Positions 1 to 10,896 of a DNA stretch of 64,000 nt are shown here, in pieces. Both the position numbers and the translations under genes were made by a program. The notes under the pieces are model-generated. The model made no database searches. It had not been told where the DNA came from and was given only the letters and a program-made list of their open reading frames with translations. Each line of letters starts with the position of its first letter. Position 1 is the stretch's first letter. Source of the DNA: Diadophis punctatus similis (lineage: Eukaryota > Chordata > Lepidosauria > Squamata > Dipsadidae); contig JALIGW010000005.1 in the NCBI GenBank assembly GCA_023053685.1, forward strand, positions 27,472,001 to 27,536,000. Reading direction: 5' to 3'.

Positions 1-527
1 ATTTCTACTTTTCCTCTAAATCAGGGAGTAGATTTGTGGCCCAAGACTGATGCTTTTTCTTTCCTCCTTCAAATATTCCCAGAGTCTTTGACTTTTCTGG
101 GTTTAACTCACTTTTAAAAACAGCCACAGAGTGGATATAGTTGTTTATTATGGAAAAAAATGTAACTAAAATTATGTAAAGTTCTGAGGATAGCTTATTG
201 GAGTTAGGGGCTAAACAGAAAAGCCCAAAATGTTTACTTGTTGTTGTGTATGTCAGTGTTGTATTGTTGTATAGTTTTGTGTATTTAATAAAAAATAATA
301 ATAAATAAATAAATAAATAAAAACAGCCACAGAATCATACCCAGCAGAGAGTTAGAAATGTGTAAGCCCTTCCACTTTGTGCCATTGCCCCCATCCAGTG
401 CTTCCAACATTCAGTTTGGTGACACTCCCTCTATCTTATCTCCTACATGTCTTCTCTTTCCTACGTCTATCCTTTTGGAAGCAGGAAGAATCATGGCAAA
501 GAACAACATCTGGGAAAAAAAACTTAC
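1..527 (-). other. PLPP4: PLPP4 intron 5, partial
   Basis: This stretch follows the donor site of exon 5 on the minus strand (RC reads gtaagttttt directly after the exon) and continues beyond the left edge. It contains one small retroposon at 131-318. I see no other gene or regulatory element. Several short open frames at 358-698 on the plus strand are antisense to exon 5 and are not credited as genes. Confidence 0.75.
131..318 (+). mobile_element. Short retroposon, LINE or SINE 3' end, with 15-bp target duplication
   Basis: The 188-bp segment ends in an (AATA)n tail and is bounded by identical 15-bp copies of aaaaacagccacaga at 116-130 and 319-333. This is the footprint of target-primed reverse transcription. 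The body is AT-rich and I cannot assign a family with certainty; it looks like a heavily 5'-truncated LINE 3' UTR. The intact duplication indicates a fairly recent insertion. Confidence 0.7.
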
Positions 528-652
528 AGGAGGAGTGGATGCTGGGAAAGCTTTTCCTCCCTTCTGACACGACGTTTGCATCACCCGTGCAGTGCATTTC
601 AGAGTTCATTATTCCATCCGGAAAGCAGCGGTAAAAGAAATCAGGACGTGGT
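528..652 (-). CDS. PLPP4: PLPP4 exon 5 (phosphatase motif region)
   Basis: This exon encodes part of phospholipid phosphatase 4, a membrane enzyme of the PAP2 superfamily that dephosphorylates lipid phosphates such as phosphatidic acid and diacylglycerol pyrophosphate. The minus strand reads [13 protein letters not shown], then NSEMHCTGD, then [13 protein letters not shown]. The first codon (Arg) is split AG|A across the intron. The 125-bp exon has a strong acceptor (pyrimidine tract, then ttgcag) and a gtaagt donor, and ends one base into the next codon. It completes the K-x6-RP catalytic motif begun in exon 4 and carries the PS-I-H motif, which is PSGH in most PAP2 enzymes but PSIH in PLPP4. 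The sequence matches PLPP4 rather than PLPP5. No frameshift or stop is present, so the gene appears functional. The family match is from recall of the protein, not a search. Confidence 0.93.
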
Positions 653-1004
653 CTGCAAGAAACCCCAGGAACATTTGATATGGAAGAGCAGTCATTAGTA
701 AAGCCTCCCAGTGATCATTATACTAAGCTGACTGTTTCTGCTGGGGAAGCTCTTCCCCCCCCCCCCCCGCTTTCCACGGAGCACAAAGTGCTGAGGGAAA
801 TTAATTAGTTATTTTCATCCAAAGCAATGTGACCATGAAAGCAGTTAAGAATTCTAACCGCCTAGAGTTAAACCAAGGGGCTTATATGAGAAGACCATTT
901 TCAAAACTTAATTGGCTTTCTCAATCTCGTGGAAAAGACCACATGAGGCACTTGTAAAAGGTGAAGAAAACAGATTCAATTCATACTGAATATTATAACG
1001 CGTG

Positions 1005-3810
1005 GAAATCTGCATCCTCGTAGGATCCCTGCCCCGGAGATTGTCGGGTGTGAGGCGCTCCTTCTGAAGTTGGACTTAGAGGTTCAGGTGGGCCTTTTCT
1101 TAACGTACCTGCCTCCCAGCTGCGTAAGTAAGGCCCTGCCTGAGCTGCTCGAGGCAGTAGCCGGCTTGGCGGTCGAGTTCCCCAGGCTTATGGTGTTGGG
1201 GGACTTCAACTTGCCATCTGCTGGCGAAACCTCTGGGATAGCTCAGGAGTTCATGGATTCCATGACAACCATGGACCTAACCCAAGTAATCCAGGGTCTG
1301 ACTCATGAGGGTGGTCACACGCTTGACCTAGTATAACTCTCGGGGCAGTGGAGAGATGATCTGAAGATAAGGGACATAGTCATCACCCCTCTGTCATGGT
1401 CAGATCATTTCCTACTGAGGCTGGATTTCACGACCCCATTCCTCCCCCGCAGGGAGGCAGGACCGACTAGGTGGTTCCGCCCCAGGCGCCTAATGGAGCC
1501 GGAAGGATTCCAGAGGGAACTTGGGGAAATACCTGAAACCCTGGTACACAATTCGGCTGACTCCCTGGTGGCTGCTTGGAACACCGCAGCATCAGGGGCT
1601 CTAGACCGAATTGCGCCTAAGCGACCTCTCCGTGGCAGTGGATCCCGGAAAGCTCCCTGGTTTACCGAGGAGCTCCGGGAGATGAAACGCCAGAAGAGAC
1701 GTCTGGAGCGCCGCTGGAGGACCAAGAAAGCCGAATCTGACCGAACACTATTAAGAATTTACATCAGATCTTATTTAGTGGCGATAAGGGCGGCAAGACG
1801 ATCCTATCTTTCCGCTCTTATTGCGTCCGCAGATTCTCGTCCAGCCACCTTGTTTAGGGTGACTCGCTCCCTCCTTGGAAAAGGGGGGAGCGAGGAACAC
1901 TTGCAAGGCAGAGCTGAGGAATTTGCTGAGTTTCTGTCGGATAAAGTCGCTCAGATTCGGTTGGACTTGGACTCTGGCAGGGCAGAGTCCATAGAGTTGA
2001 CAGGGGCCAGTCTTAATCCATCTTTGTGGGAGGAGTTTGGGCCCGTTTCTCCCGAGGATGTGGACAGGGCTATGGGAGCGATGGGTACCTCCACCTATTT
2101 ATTGGACCCGTGCCCCTCCTGGCTGGTCTCGGCCAGCAGGGCGGTGGCATGCAGCTGGATCCGGGCGGTGATCACCGCTTCTTCTAGGGAGGGATCCGTA
2201 CCGCAGTCGTTAAAAACTGCGGTGGTGCGACCCCTCCTGAAGAAGCCTTCCCTGGATCCAGCTGATTTGAAGAACTATCGTCCAGTCTCCAACTTACCTT
2301 TTTTAGGTAAAGTTGTGGAGAAGGTGGTGGTGACTCAGCTTCTGCAGCTCCTGGATGAAACAGATCATCTAGATCCTTATCAGTCGGGTTTCAGGCGTGG
2401 CTACAGTACAGAAACTGCCTTGGTCGCCCTGATGGATGATCTCTGGCGGGCCCGGGATGGGGGGAACTCCTCCATCCTGGTGCTACTTGACCTCTCAGCG
2501 GCTTTCGATACCATCGACCATGGTATCCTTCTGCATCGGCTCGGCGAGTTGGGAGTGGGAGGCACCGTTCTACGGTGGTTCTCCTCTTATCTCGCCGATC
2601 GGATGCAGTCGGTGTTGGCAGGAGGGCAGAGATTGTCCCCTAGACCCCTATTATGTGAGGTGCCCCAGGGGTCGGTTCTCTCGCCCATCCTGTTTAACAT
2701 CTACATGAAACCGTTGGGTGAGATCATCCGCAGACATGGGGTGTGTTTCCATCAGTACGCTGACAACACCCAGCTGTACATCACCACCCCGTCTGACTTC
2801 AGGGAGGCAGTGGATGTAATGTGCCGATGCCTGGACGACGTTAAGATCTGGATGGGGAGGAACGGACTCAGACTTAATCCCGATAAGACTGAGTGGCTGT
2901 GGATATTGCCTCCTAAGGTTCATGACAACTACCCCTCCTTGGTCTTTGAGGGTGCGAAACTGACCCCCTCAGACCAGGTCCGCAACTTGGGGGTCCTCCT
3001 AGATCCACAGCTAAAATTGGACCACCATCTTTCTGCTGTGGCTAGGGGGGCCTTTGCACAGGTTCGCCTGGTGCACCAGTTGCGGCCATACTTGGAGAAG
3101 GAGGCTCTACTCATGGTCACTCATGCCCTTGTCACCTCGCGTTTGGACTACTGCAATGCGCTCTACATGGGGCTACCCTTGAAGAGTATCCGGAGACTTC
3201 AGCTGGTGCAAAATGCGGCTGCGCGTGCTGTGGTGGGTGTGCCAAGGTACACCCACGTGACACCAATACTCCGCCAGCTGCATTGGTTGCCCATCGGTCT
3301 CCGGGTCCAATTCAAGGTGTTGATCACCATCTTTAAAGCCCTTCATGGCTTAGGACCAGGATATCTTCGGGACCGCATTCTGCCTCATACTTCCCTCCGA
3401 CCGGTTAGGGCCTACAGAGTTGGCCTCCTCCAGGTCCCGTCGACCAAGCAATGTCGGCTGGCGGGCCCTAGGGGGAGAGCCTTCTCTGTGGCTGGCCCCG
3501 CGCTCTGGAACCAACTACCCCCAGAGACCCGGACTATCCCCACTCTGCTGGCTTTCCGAAAAGCCATTAAAACATGGCTTTTCCTGCAGGTGGGGGGGAC
3601 AGCGTAATTCCATCTGAGCCTACCCCCCAAGTATGCATGTGTCGAATGGATGTTGTTGTTTTAAATAATTGTTTTTAAATTTTTGTATTTGTTTTTAAAT
3701 TTCATGTAATTTTTTTGTTTATTCTTGTATTTCTCCTTGCTGTAAGCCGCCCTGAGTCCTTCGGGAGTTGGGCGGCATATAAGAATAACAAAATAAATAA
3801 ATAATAAATA
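1005..3810 (+). pseudogene. L2-clade LINE: partial endonuclease plus complete reverse transcriptase, inactive
   Basis: One reading frame runs through 1070-3607 with a single internal stop (TAA at 1334-1336). The N-terminal part is the end of an AP-type endonuclease: a GDFN motif near 1198, and SWSDH near 1400. The 704-codon open part (from 1493) carries the non-LTR reverse transcriptase: NYRPVSNLPFLGKVVEK, then LLDLSAAFDTIDH, then GSVLSPILFNIYMKPLGEII, then the catalytic box, which reads YADN instead of YADD (around 2756-2767). The C-terminal part ends near 3607. The 3' UTR ends in a short hairpin (gccgccctgagtc ... gttgggcggc) followed by (AAATA)n, typical of squamate L2 copies. The 5' end is truncated inside the endonuclease, so ORF1 and the promoter are missing. 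The premature stop, the Asp-to-Asn change and the truncation make this a dead but fairly young copy. It sits antisense within PLPP4 intron 4. Confidence 0.9.
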
Positions 3811-3897
3811 AATAAATACTGGTATCACGCAATGAACTTATTTCCACCGAGCTGGGTTTATGAGAGCAGGAAATTAAAATTAATTCCTTCTACAGTT

Positions 3898-4160
3898 TAT
3901 TTATTTATTTATTTATTAGTGAGACTTATAAACCGCCTCGAAGTGCAAGCACTCTCTAAGCGGTTTACACCAGTAAGCAATGTATAATTATATTGCCCCC
4001 ATCAATCTGGGCCCTCATTTTACCTACCTCGGAAGGCTGGAAGGCTGAGTCAACCTTGAGCCGGTGAGATTTGAACCACTGAACTGCTGATCACAGCAGT
4101 CTTTAGCAGTCAGCTAAAGTAGCCTGCAGTACTGCACTCTAACTGCTGCGCCACCTCAGT
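3898..4160 (-). mobile_element. tRNA-derived SINE with (AATA)n tail
   Basis: Read on the minus strand, the element starts with a tRNA-like head (A box-like tggcgcagcagtta, B box-like ggttcaaatctcacc). A body with the words aaccttg...tcagcc and ctgtaaaccgctt-like sequence follows. It ends in a TTTATT-rich tail seen at 3898-3918 on the plus strand. It belongs to the same family as the copies near 4.3, 12.9, 22.2 and 51.9 kb, but uses the AATA tail rather than GCTATT repeats. Confidence 0.8.
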
Positions 4161-4316
4161 TTCCCATACAAGATTTCATTTCTCCAATCAAAGCACAAGA
4201 GAAGTTACTTTAACCTAAACACTTTTGTGGAATTTCCGGTTCTGCTCCCTACATACAGTGAGAAAATCCTGCATATGTTTTTCCCCCCATTACAATACCC
4301 ATTAAGGTAATAACAG

Positions 4317-4542
4317 CCGAGGTGGCGCAGTGGTTAAATGCAGCACTGCAGGCTACTGCTAGTTCAGCAGTTCAGCTGTTCAAATCTCACCGGCTCAAGG
4401 TTGACTCAAGGTTTCCATCCTTCTGAGGTCGGTAAAATGAGGACCCAGATTGTTGGGGGCAATATGCTGAACTCTGTAAACCGCTTAGAGAGGGCTGTAA
4501 AGCACTATGAAGCGGTATATAAGTCTAAGTGCTATTGCTATT
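4317..4542 (+). mobile_element. tRNA-derived SINE with (GCTATT)n tail
   Basis: The head has a Pol III A box (tggcgcagtggttaa) and a B box (gttcaaatctc). The body reads ctcaaggttgactcaagg, then gtaaaatgaggacccagattg, then aaaccgcttagag. The tail is aagtgctattgctatt. Related copies lie at 22086-22334, 51819-52062 and (partial, minus) 15566-15655. Confidence 0.85.
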
Positions 4543-4854
4543 GTAGACAGGTGCTACATTGTGTACCTGGATGCTCCAAAGTGATCTAATCTGAAGCACT
4601 GCATAGTATTTTCTAGATGTTTAAGCAATCTACAAAGCATTAATTTTACCAGTTTTTCATTTAATTGCCCATTAGTTTGTCCACCTTTACAAGAATATGT
4701 ACTATGACATATGTACTATGACATTCAGCAATAATGATGAAAAGCAACCCAATGTCTTTCAGGATATTCTCCAAAACAAGATTTTTGTTTGTCATTTTCA
4801 TCCAGAATCATTATGGCTACCTTGGTGTATTTTGAATAGTTATTCAGGACTTAC

Positions 4855-4918
4855 CTCCCCACTATTAATTTAATAGTGTTCGTGCAGAGTCCATTTAAAG
4901 CAAGAGCCAAGGACACAG
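4855..4918 (-). CDS. PLPP4: PLPP4 exon 4
   Basis: This is a 64-bp coding exon on the minus strand. It reads (A)VSLALALNGLCTNTIKLIVG and ends with the first two bases of an Arg codon. It supplies a membrane-spanning segment and the start of the catalytic K-x6-RP motif of the PAP2 fold; the Arg-Pro half of the motif is in exon 5. The acceptor is a clear pyrimidine tract ending tttag, and the donor is gtaagt. The phases (second base in, second base out) fit exon 3 and exon 5 exactly. It is too short to stand out as an open reading frame. The sequence is identical or nearly so to vertebrate PLPP4 as I recall it. The closest alternative is PLPP5, which is less similar over the neighbouring exons. 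Confidence 0.92.
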
Positions 4919-5257
4919 CTAAAAGCAAACAAAAAAACATATAAAACTACAAGATATGCTTTAAATTTCCAATGAGAATTCAGAAATAGGCTGTTATAAC
5001 ATTTTCAGAAAACGTAACTGATAATTTGAGGAAATATGAAATGTTTCCAATGGGTTCTTTTTCTATGATCTTTTGGCATAGTGAATTCTTATCTCATGCT
5101 TTGGGAATCCACAAATTCCTCCTTCAGGATAAAGAAGGATTCATATTCGATTCCATTACATCAACAACCAATAAATAAACCATTCCTTCCTGCTCAACTT
5201 ACTGCCAATAAGAAGGGTTATATAAATAGCTAACAAGGATTGATATACACTCTACTC

Positions 5258-5694
5258 CAGGGGTGTCAAACTCAATTTCATTTAGGACCGCATCAGGGTT
5301 GTGTTTGACTTCAGGGTGCCGGGGTGACCAGCTTGATGTCACTCATTGTCGGGGGAGCCTGTGGTGGCCCAAGCACTCTGCCAGCGAAAACGGGCTCCCG
5401 AGCTCCATTTTCGGCTGCGACGGCTTCCTGCAACAATCTGCCAGAGAAAACGTAGCTTGGAAGGGCCATCCGCAGCATTCCTTTGCTCCATTTTTGGCTA
5501 TGATGGCCTCTTAAAACCTTCGGCCAGCAAAAACGGAGCTTAGGAAGGCCGCGCACAGCCCTCCTGAGCTTTGTTTTTGCTGGCAAAGGCAACATTGGCT
5601 GGTCCTTTGTTGTTTGCAGGGCAGCCCCGCGGGCCAGATCTAAGCACCCCGTGGGCCGGATCCGGCCCCCCGGGCCTTGAGTTTGACACCCCTG
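5258..5694. mobile_element. Non-autonomous hAT transposon, 437 bp
   Basis: The element has terminal inverted repeats caggggtgtcaaactc and gagtttgacacccctg. It is flanked by perfect 8-bp target duplications, ctctactc at 5250-5257 and 5695-5702, the hallmark of hAT transposition. The GC-rich interior has no transposase. The same termini are found on two much shorter copies at 15839-15970 and 63542-63675. Confidence 0.92.
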
Positions 5695-5814
5695 CTCTAC
5701 TCCATATAAACTAGAACAAGTTTTTCCTCCCTTACAATGGAGCTACCAAGATTTGCAGTCTTGCAATGGTATGTTTTTTAGGGTGTGCTTTTTATCTCTG
5801 TTTATCAACTTTTT

Positions 5815-6045
5815 AATTGACTTTTTTTGTGTGCACTGTCTGCCTTCTAGTGAATGCTAACTCCTGGCAACTGCCTGGACTATCTGGACTCTGCAGTTTT
5901 CTTAGCAACATTTTTGGAAGTGGCTTGCTATTTCTTAGGCTGAGAGCGAGCGTGACTGTTCCAAGGACGCCCAGCTTGGTTCGTGCCAAAGATGGGGCCA
6001 GAGCTTACAGTCTCCCAGATTCTACTCAAGTGTCTTAGCCCCTAC
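5815..6045 (-). repeat. Degenerate SINE-like segment
   Basis: Words such as actcctggcaactgcctgg, ttcttagcaacatttttggaagtggc and cttagcccctacact resemble, in reverse orientation, an old amniote tRNA-derived SINE in which a body precedes a tRNA-like B box. Divergence is high and the ends are unclear. Confidence 0.4.
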
Positions 6046-7149
6046 ACTAATTCAACTCTTTATGCAGACATAAGGAAATGATTTCATCAGATGTAAAGAG
6101 CTCCTGGCTTTTCAAAAAACAGTAAGTCCTCCGTCATCAGAATAAACCTTCATAGCTCTGTGGATTATAAAATATCAATACAAAACTAGGAAATACTGCA
6201 TCACTCAATAATTGCTTCAGATATTTCCAGAGGCCCAAGAAAACTGAAGTTCTTTCATCAATTGTTTTTTAAGACCATCATAAAATTTGTTGGAAATCCA
6301 AATAACCATATTTACCTGAAAGGAAGATACGAGTTTCTCTTCTCAAAAAATAATTACCTTTGAAATGGGAAACTTGAGTTTTAATCATTAAATAGAGGCA
6401 AATTGTTGAAAGCAAGCGGATAGATCAAAAGTGGAAGCCTGTAGCCATAATAACAAGCTAGTGACTATAAGACCTTTCCTTCTGCCGAAGTGAGACTTGG
6501 AACTAAAAAAAATTAATTGTTTTGAGCCCACTGATTGAAAAGACTTCATACTGGTTGCCCAGTCAGTAAGGACAAATCAATAACTTTGACTTCTTCCCTC
6601 TTTGTAGACACACACTTTTTAGAGTAGAGATTAATAAGAGACATTGAATTCTCCTAAACTGTTACGAGATTTCATAATGACAAATAGGGTCAGAAGTCCA
6701 AAGTATTCTTGCTGAGAGAAAGGTTCCTGAACTCAGTAGGCCTACTTAATTACTACCATATTTTACTTTTTCTTCCCTACTATCTTCTTTTTTTCCTCTC
6801 CTTTCCTTCCCCATCTAGTTAATAGATAACTCAATTTATTATTTTCCCAAGGGAGGGAGGTCTTTAGTTGATTTTTACAGAACATAATGTTTACATATTA
6901 CTCTATCAATACATTGTGACAACTTTAGAAGAATCAGTGCAAAGGAGAAGACCCTGATAAGTGTAAAAATGAGGGGAAGGGGAACCGAAAGTCATAAGAG
7001 ATGATGATGTTGAAAATAATATTTTTCAATTATTTACCAGTACAGATACCAAACTTTTGAAAGGAAGTTTTTTTTTAATCTCCCGACATTTCTGGAAGAA
7101 AACAATTTCCCATCATTTAAAACAGAATTTAATATTATTCTTGGCATAC

Positions 7150-7240
7150 CTAGCAAAGCTTCTTTAATTTCAGTCTTGTCTGTGCGTCGGATTATTTTCA
7201 CCACAAAAATGACAGCCAGGGGTGTCAGGAATGAAATGGC
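7150..7240 (-). CDS. PLPP4: PLPP4 exon 3
   Basis: This is a 91-bp coding exon on the minus strand, reading AISFLTPLAVIFVVKIIRR and then TDKTEIKEALL plus one base. It encodes a hydrophobic membrane segment followed by a basic cytosolic loop of phospholipid phosphatase 4. It starts in phase 0 after a catag acceptor and ends in phase 1 with donor gtatgc. Joining to exon 2 (ends ...RLMF) and exon 4 keeps the frame open. Compared with the mammalian protein as I recall it, there are small substitutions (IFVV for ICVV, ALL for AFL), which fits a diverged vertebrate ortholog. A plus-strand open frame at 7176-7412 is only its antisense shadow. Confidence 0.93.
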
Positions 7241-8167
7241 CTATGACAGACACAACATATTAATTGTTAATGCTGGTCTCTCCATCAGAAATAGTAATTT
7301 CCAGTTTGCTTCATTTAGATGGGCTGATTACCTGTTATTAGTGATAACAAAGCTGCATGAACCCAAGAACAAAAAAATAATAAATTACTATTATTACAAA
7401 AAGAGAGACTAAATTCCGAATCTTAACTGATACAAACAAATTAGCGCTGTAAACTTAATAATGATCAGCTTTCAAAATGAAAACCAAACTCTGAAAAAGA
7501 AGCAATACATTACAAAACACCAGGAAAAAGATTTTCCAGACATACTCATGGCTTTTGTATATCCTATATATTTTGTACATGAAACATATGCATACGGAAT
7601 ATTCTGATTTTTCAGAATCAAACTATTCTGTCCGATCCATTTTCTCCCCAGAAGGATTTATTTTCCAGAAAGTATACTTCACAATTCAGCCCCTTTCGGT
7701 TTTAAAAAGAATTCTAGAGACCTTGTGTGAGTCTGCAACTCATATGTGCCTCATTTTCCCCTCTTCTATTTTTAAGACTGCTACCCTAAACAAGTGTCTG
7801 ATTGTTCCTTTAAAATTCACAAAAATGATCTAGCAGGTCCTCACAGATGTGCTAAAATGCACAGTTGCCCATCTTATCTGAGAGAAATATATCAGAATTT
7901 CAATGGTCCAAATTCTCCTGGTTTCATGATATGGTTACATGTGTAGTTCCCTGCTATTTGGCATGACGGCTCGCCCAGCCTTCACATTCAATAAACCCCA
8001 GGAGTCAAATATAGAAAGCTTTTGAAATAGGCAAGCAAGCAAGCAAGAATAACGTTACGCTGGTATGAATGGTTTTATCAAGAGAACTACAGCTTTTCTA
8101 TTAATATTCACACAAATTCTTCCACTTATTGAAGAATCTTAGTTCATATTGCCACTATCCTATTTTT

Positions 8168-8395
8168 TTTCTCTTCTTGTAATCCCTTACATTGGGGTGG
8201 AGTCTGGACAACTGAATGGAGCTTGAGCATTAACTGGCCAGATGCCTTTCCTGATGCCTATGTGGAGTTCACAGCAGACAATTACTCATTGCACCCAGAG
8301 AGACAAAAATATCTGCCTCTACCTAGGATTGAACTCACAGCCTCCTGATTGTTTGGCGAGAGCTCTACCTCCAAGCCACCGTGACACTCTGCCAC
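8168..8395 (-). mobile_element. Sauria-type SINE
   Basis: On the minus strand the tRNA-like head reads ggtggcttggaggtagagct, with the B box near gttcaatcctagg. A body with ggcagatatttttgtctctc follows, then the Bov-B-like tail (ccagttaatg, cagttgtccagactccaccc). It is diverged, and the terminal (ATC)n repeat is lost. The intact relative is at 32715-34337. Confidence 0.8.
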
Positions 8396-10260
8396 CACCA
8401 TAAATGATCACTGCAAAAACTGATCATGTAATACTATACACCCAACAGTCATAACATAGAGTATTAGGAACGATATTATTCACTATGTAGAATAACCTTC
8501 TTTAAACCTGCATACAATGCAATATTTTCTTTTCAATGTTTTATTTCATTTTTTTCATTTTTATTTGTTTAGCACCATTCCATTTTCACAATCATTTCTC
8601 CAAACTCCAAGAATTTTGTATGCACCTATTTTCTTGCATATTTACCCTAATAAACTATACTGTATATATTTTGCATAGTTTTTTTTCTTCTGTATGATCC
8701 TACTTTAAAAAAAATAAGAGAATTGTATCAAAATAAGAGAATATATCATATTCCATTATGGATTTTTCTGCTTTAGTGTGTAGATTTGGGATATGCAAGC
8801 AGAGGAAGCTTATATAAATTTCAAGCTAGATTTCCCTTCCATCTTTAAGAATGAATAACGCTACAAAATGTGATTAAGATGCAGGCATTTCTAGTTGTCT
8901 GGGGTGGTAGTGCTTGTACACATACCAACTTTTATTAAGAAAATATTTCAATAAATAGGATTAGGATAAAAAAAATAAATGAATCCATGGAGGTGGGGGA
9001 ATAGACTGTGATTCAAACAGACAAGCACTATCCCCCTCAAGGGCTGAGAGAATCTCAGTTTCTTATTAAAGTCCACAGAACATATTAAAAAGCTATTCTT
9101 GAAATATATAAGGATTTAATATGGCATGAAGACATACATCTGATTCAGAATCCTGTAGCTCCACATGCATACTTATGTGTTTGAATCCTCAGCAAAAAAC
9201 ATAGGTTTCCAATAACAAAGTTCACTTCATAAACATAACACCATGAAAACGTTTACTGGAAAATGAAAACATTGAACGAATCCATATCACAATCATAAGT
9301 TGTCATACACTAAGGCTTGGCACAAAGTCTTCTTGTTCATATGGCTGGGGACAGATTTTCTGTCAAAGTGGGGCATTTATAACAAACCAAAATGCAAAAT
9401 AGTTTTGCAAAACAATCATACGCTGTGTTTTTAACCAAGGGTTTGCACTTATGTGTTTTTTTTAAATTAAGGTATTATGGTTTCTAATTAAAGTGTTTGC
9501 CTGAATTGGCCCTATTCCTATTCCAGCTTACAACAGCAACCAGGCGACAGGCTCATTTACAATGGAAAGGTCAGGTAAAATGGAAACACGTGAGGCTTTG
9601 TGTGCCGTGAAATATGCCGTTCTCCACAGATTCTCCCGCAAGCTTCATAAGCTTCATTAGTGCTGGAATACTGACACCATTCATCATTTCAATTTGCTTG
9701 TGCTGCTTTCAAAGAAAGAACTGTTTCAGAGTTGCAGCAGGATCAAGCTATGAATTGCATAGCCAACTTCAAAAGGCCAGTTAGGCTTAATCTGGTTGAA
9801 CAATACTTATGTGGCAAAAGAAAAAAAAACTAGGAAACAGGTTACAAGGCTTTCCTTTCTTTGGAAAGCCTCCCCCTTTTGCTCTGCTAGACATGAACAA
9901 CATTATCATTCTGGAGTAACTACGTGCCCACTTCAGTGCTTCACCTTATTCTGGATATCTACACATAATATGAAGCACAAGGAGCCACAGAGATAGAGAA
10001 GTACATGCAGATATTGCGTCCACATGTGCCCAATTGAGTCAGTTTTAAAATGTGCCTATTTACAGTATATCCGATGCACCTGTGAATCAATCAATGTTCG
10101 TCCTAAACTAATCATATTTATTAAGCTCTGCTCAGTGGGAAGGGCAGGGAAATATATTCCCACTTTGTATTTCCAGTTACGTTAAAACAGGATTCATAGC
10201 CACCTCATATCATGCATCGTTAATGTTATAATTGCATTTTTGTTAATGATTTTGAAAACT

Positions 10261-10352
10261 CAGAATAGAATAGAATAGAATAGAATAGAATAGAATAGAA
10301 TAGAATAGAATAGAATAGAATAGAATAGAATAGAATAGAATAGAATAGAATA
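10261..10352. repeat. (AGAAT)n pentanucleotide microsatellite
   Basis: About 18 uninterrupted AGAAT units (ATTCT on the other strand) form the 3' tail of the CR1 element on the minus strand. Confidence 0.97.
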
Positions 10353-10385
10353 GGAGTTGGAAAGGATCTTGGAGGTCTTCTAGTC

Positions 10386-10482
10386 CAGGGGTCCCCAAAC
10401 TTGGCAACTTTAAGACTTGTGGACTCCCAGAATTCTCCAGCCAGCATAGTCTTAAAGTTGCCAAGTTTGAAGACCTATGTAA
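10386..10482. mobile_element. Short hAT MITE inside CR1
   Basis: A 97-bp near-palindrome (caggggtccccaaacttgg ... ccaagtttgaagacc) is flanked by ttctagtc (10378-10385) and atctagtc (10483-10490), a 7/8 target duplication. Removing it restores the CR1 3' UTR. The right terminus is eroded. Its relatives are at 26007-26142, 36016-36152 and 42201-42334. Confidence 0.78.
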
Positions 10483-10518
10483 ATCTAGTCCAACCCCGTT
10501 AGACAGGAAACCCTATAC

Positions 10519-10896
10519 CCGTGATGGCGAACCTATGGCACGGGTGCCACAAGTGGCACGCGGAGTCATATCGGTGGGCACGCGAGCTCAGGTCTGGCGT
10601 GCATGTGTGCACCAGCCGGCTGATTTTCGGGCCTTCTGGGCCCACTGGGAGTCAGGAAACAGGCTGTTTACAGCCTCCAGAAGGGGTGGGGAAGGCCGTT
10701 TTCGCCCTCCCCAGGCTCCTAGAAAGGCTCTGGAGCCTGGGGAGAGCGAAAAATGGGCGTGCCATTGCATGCTGGGAGCAGGGGGGTCATGCGTGCATGT
10801 GCAGGGTGCATGGAATTATGAGTGTGGGCACGCAAACACGTGATCCCCCGCATTCCCCCTTTTGGCACGCAAACCAAAAAAGGTTCGCCATCACTG
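10519..10896. mobile_element. Non-autonomous hAT transposon, 378 bp, inside CR1
   Basis: The termini are gtgatggcgaacctatggc and aggttcgccatcactg. Perfect 8-bp target duplications ccctatac lie at 10511-10518 and 10897-10904. The host CR1 sequence continues on both sides. It belongs to the same family as 58241-58633. Open frames across it (10521-11027) are not genes. Confidence 0.92.

Larger units (their letters stand above)
653..4854 (-). other. PLPP4: PLPP4 intron 4
   Basis: This 4202-bp intron lies between exons 4 and 5 and is dominated by an L2-type LINE (about 1005-3810), a minus-strand SINE (3898-4160) and a plus-strand SINE (4317-4542). I see nothing recognisable at 653-1004 apart from a run of C near 757, or at 4543-4854. 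All the retroelement coding sequence here lies on the strand opposite to PLPP4 transcription. Confidence 0.85.
4919..7149 (-). other. PLPP4: PLPP4 intron 3
   Basis: This 2231-bp intron contains a complete hAT-type element at 5258-5694 and a degraded SINE-like segment around 5815-6045. I see no recognisable feature at 4919-5249 or 6050-7149, which is AT-rich unique-looking sequence. Confidence 0.85.

Noticed and set aside
358..698. Three overlapping plus-strand open frames of 69-85 codons
   Set aside because: They are antisense to PLPP4 exon 5 and its flanks. No similarity to known proteins is apparent, and the minus-strand exon explains the conservation.
1493..3607. 704-codon open frame as a host gene
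   Set aside because: It is the reverse transcriptase of an L2 LINE with its 3' UTR, truncated and with a mutated active site.
4317..4542. tRNA-like A and B boxes as a possible tRNA gene
   Set aside because: The head cannot fold into a proper cloverleaf with an acceptor stem and continues into a SINE body. The same holds for the other SINE copies.
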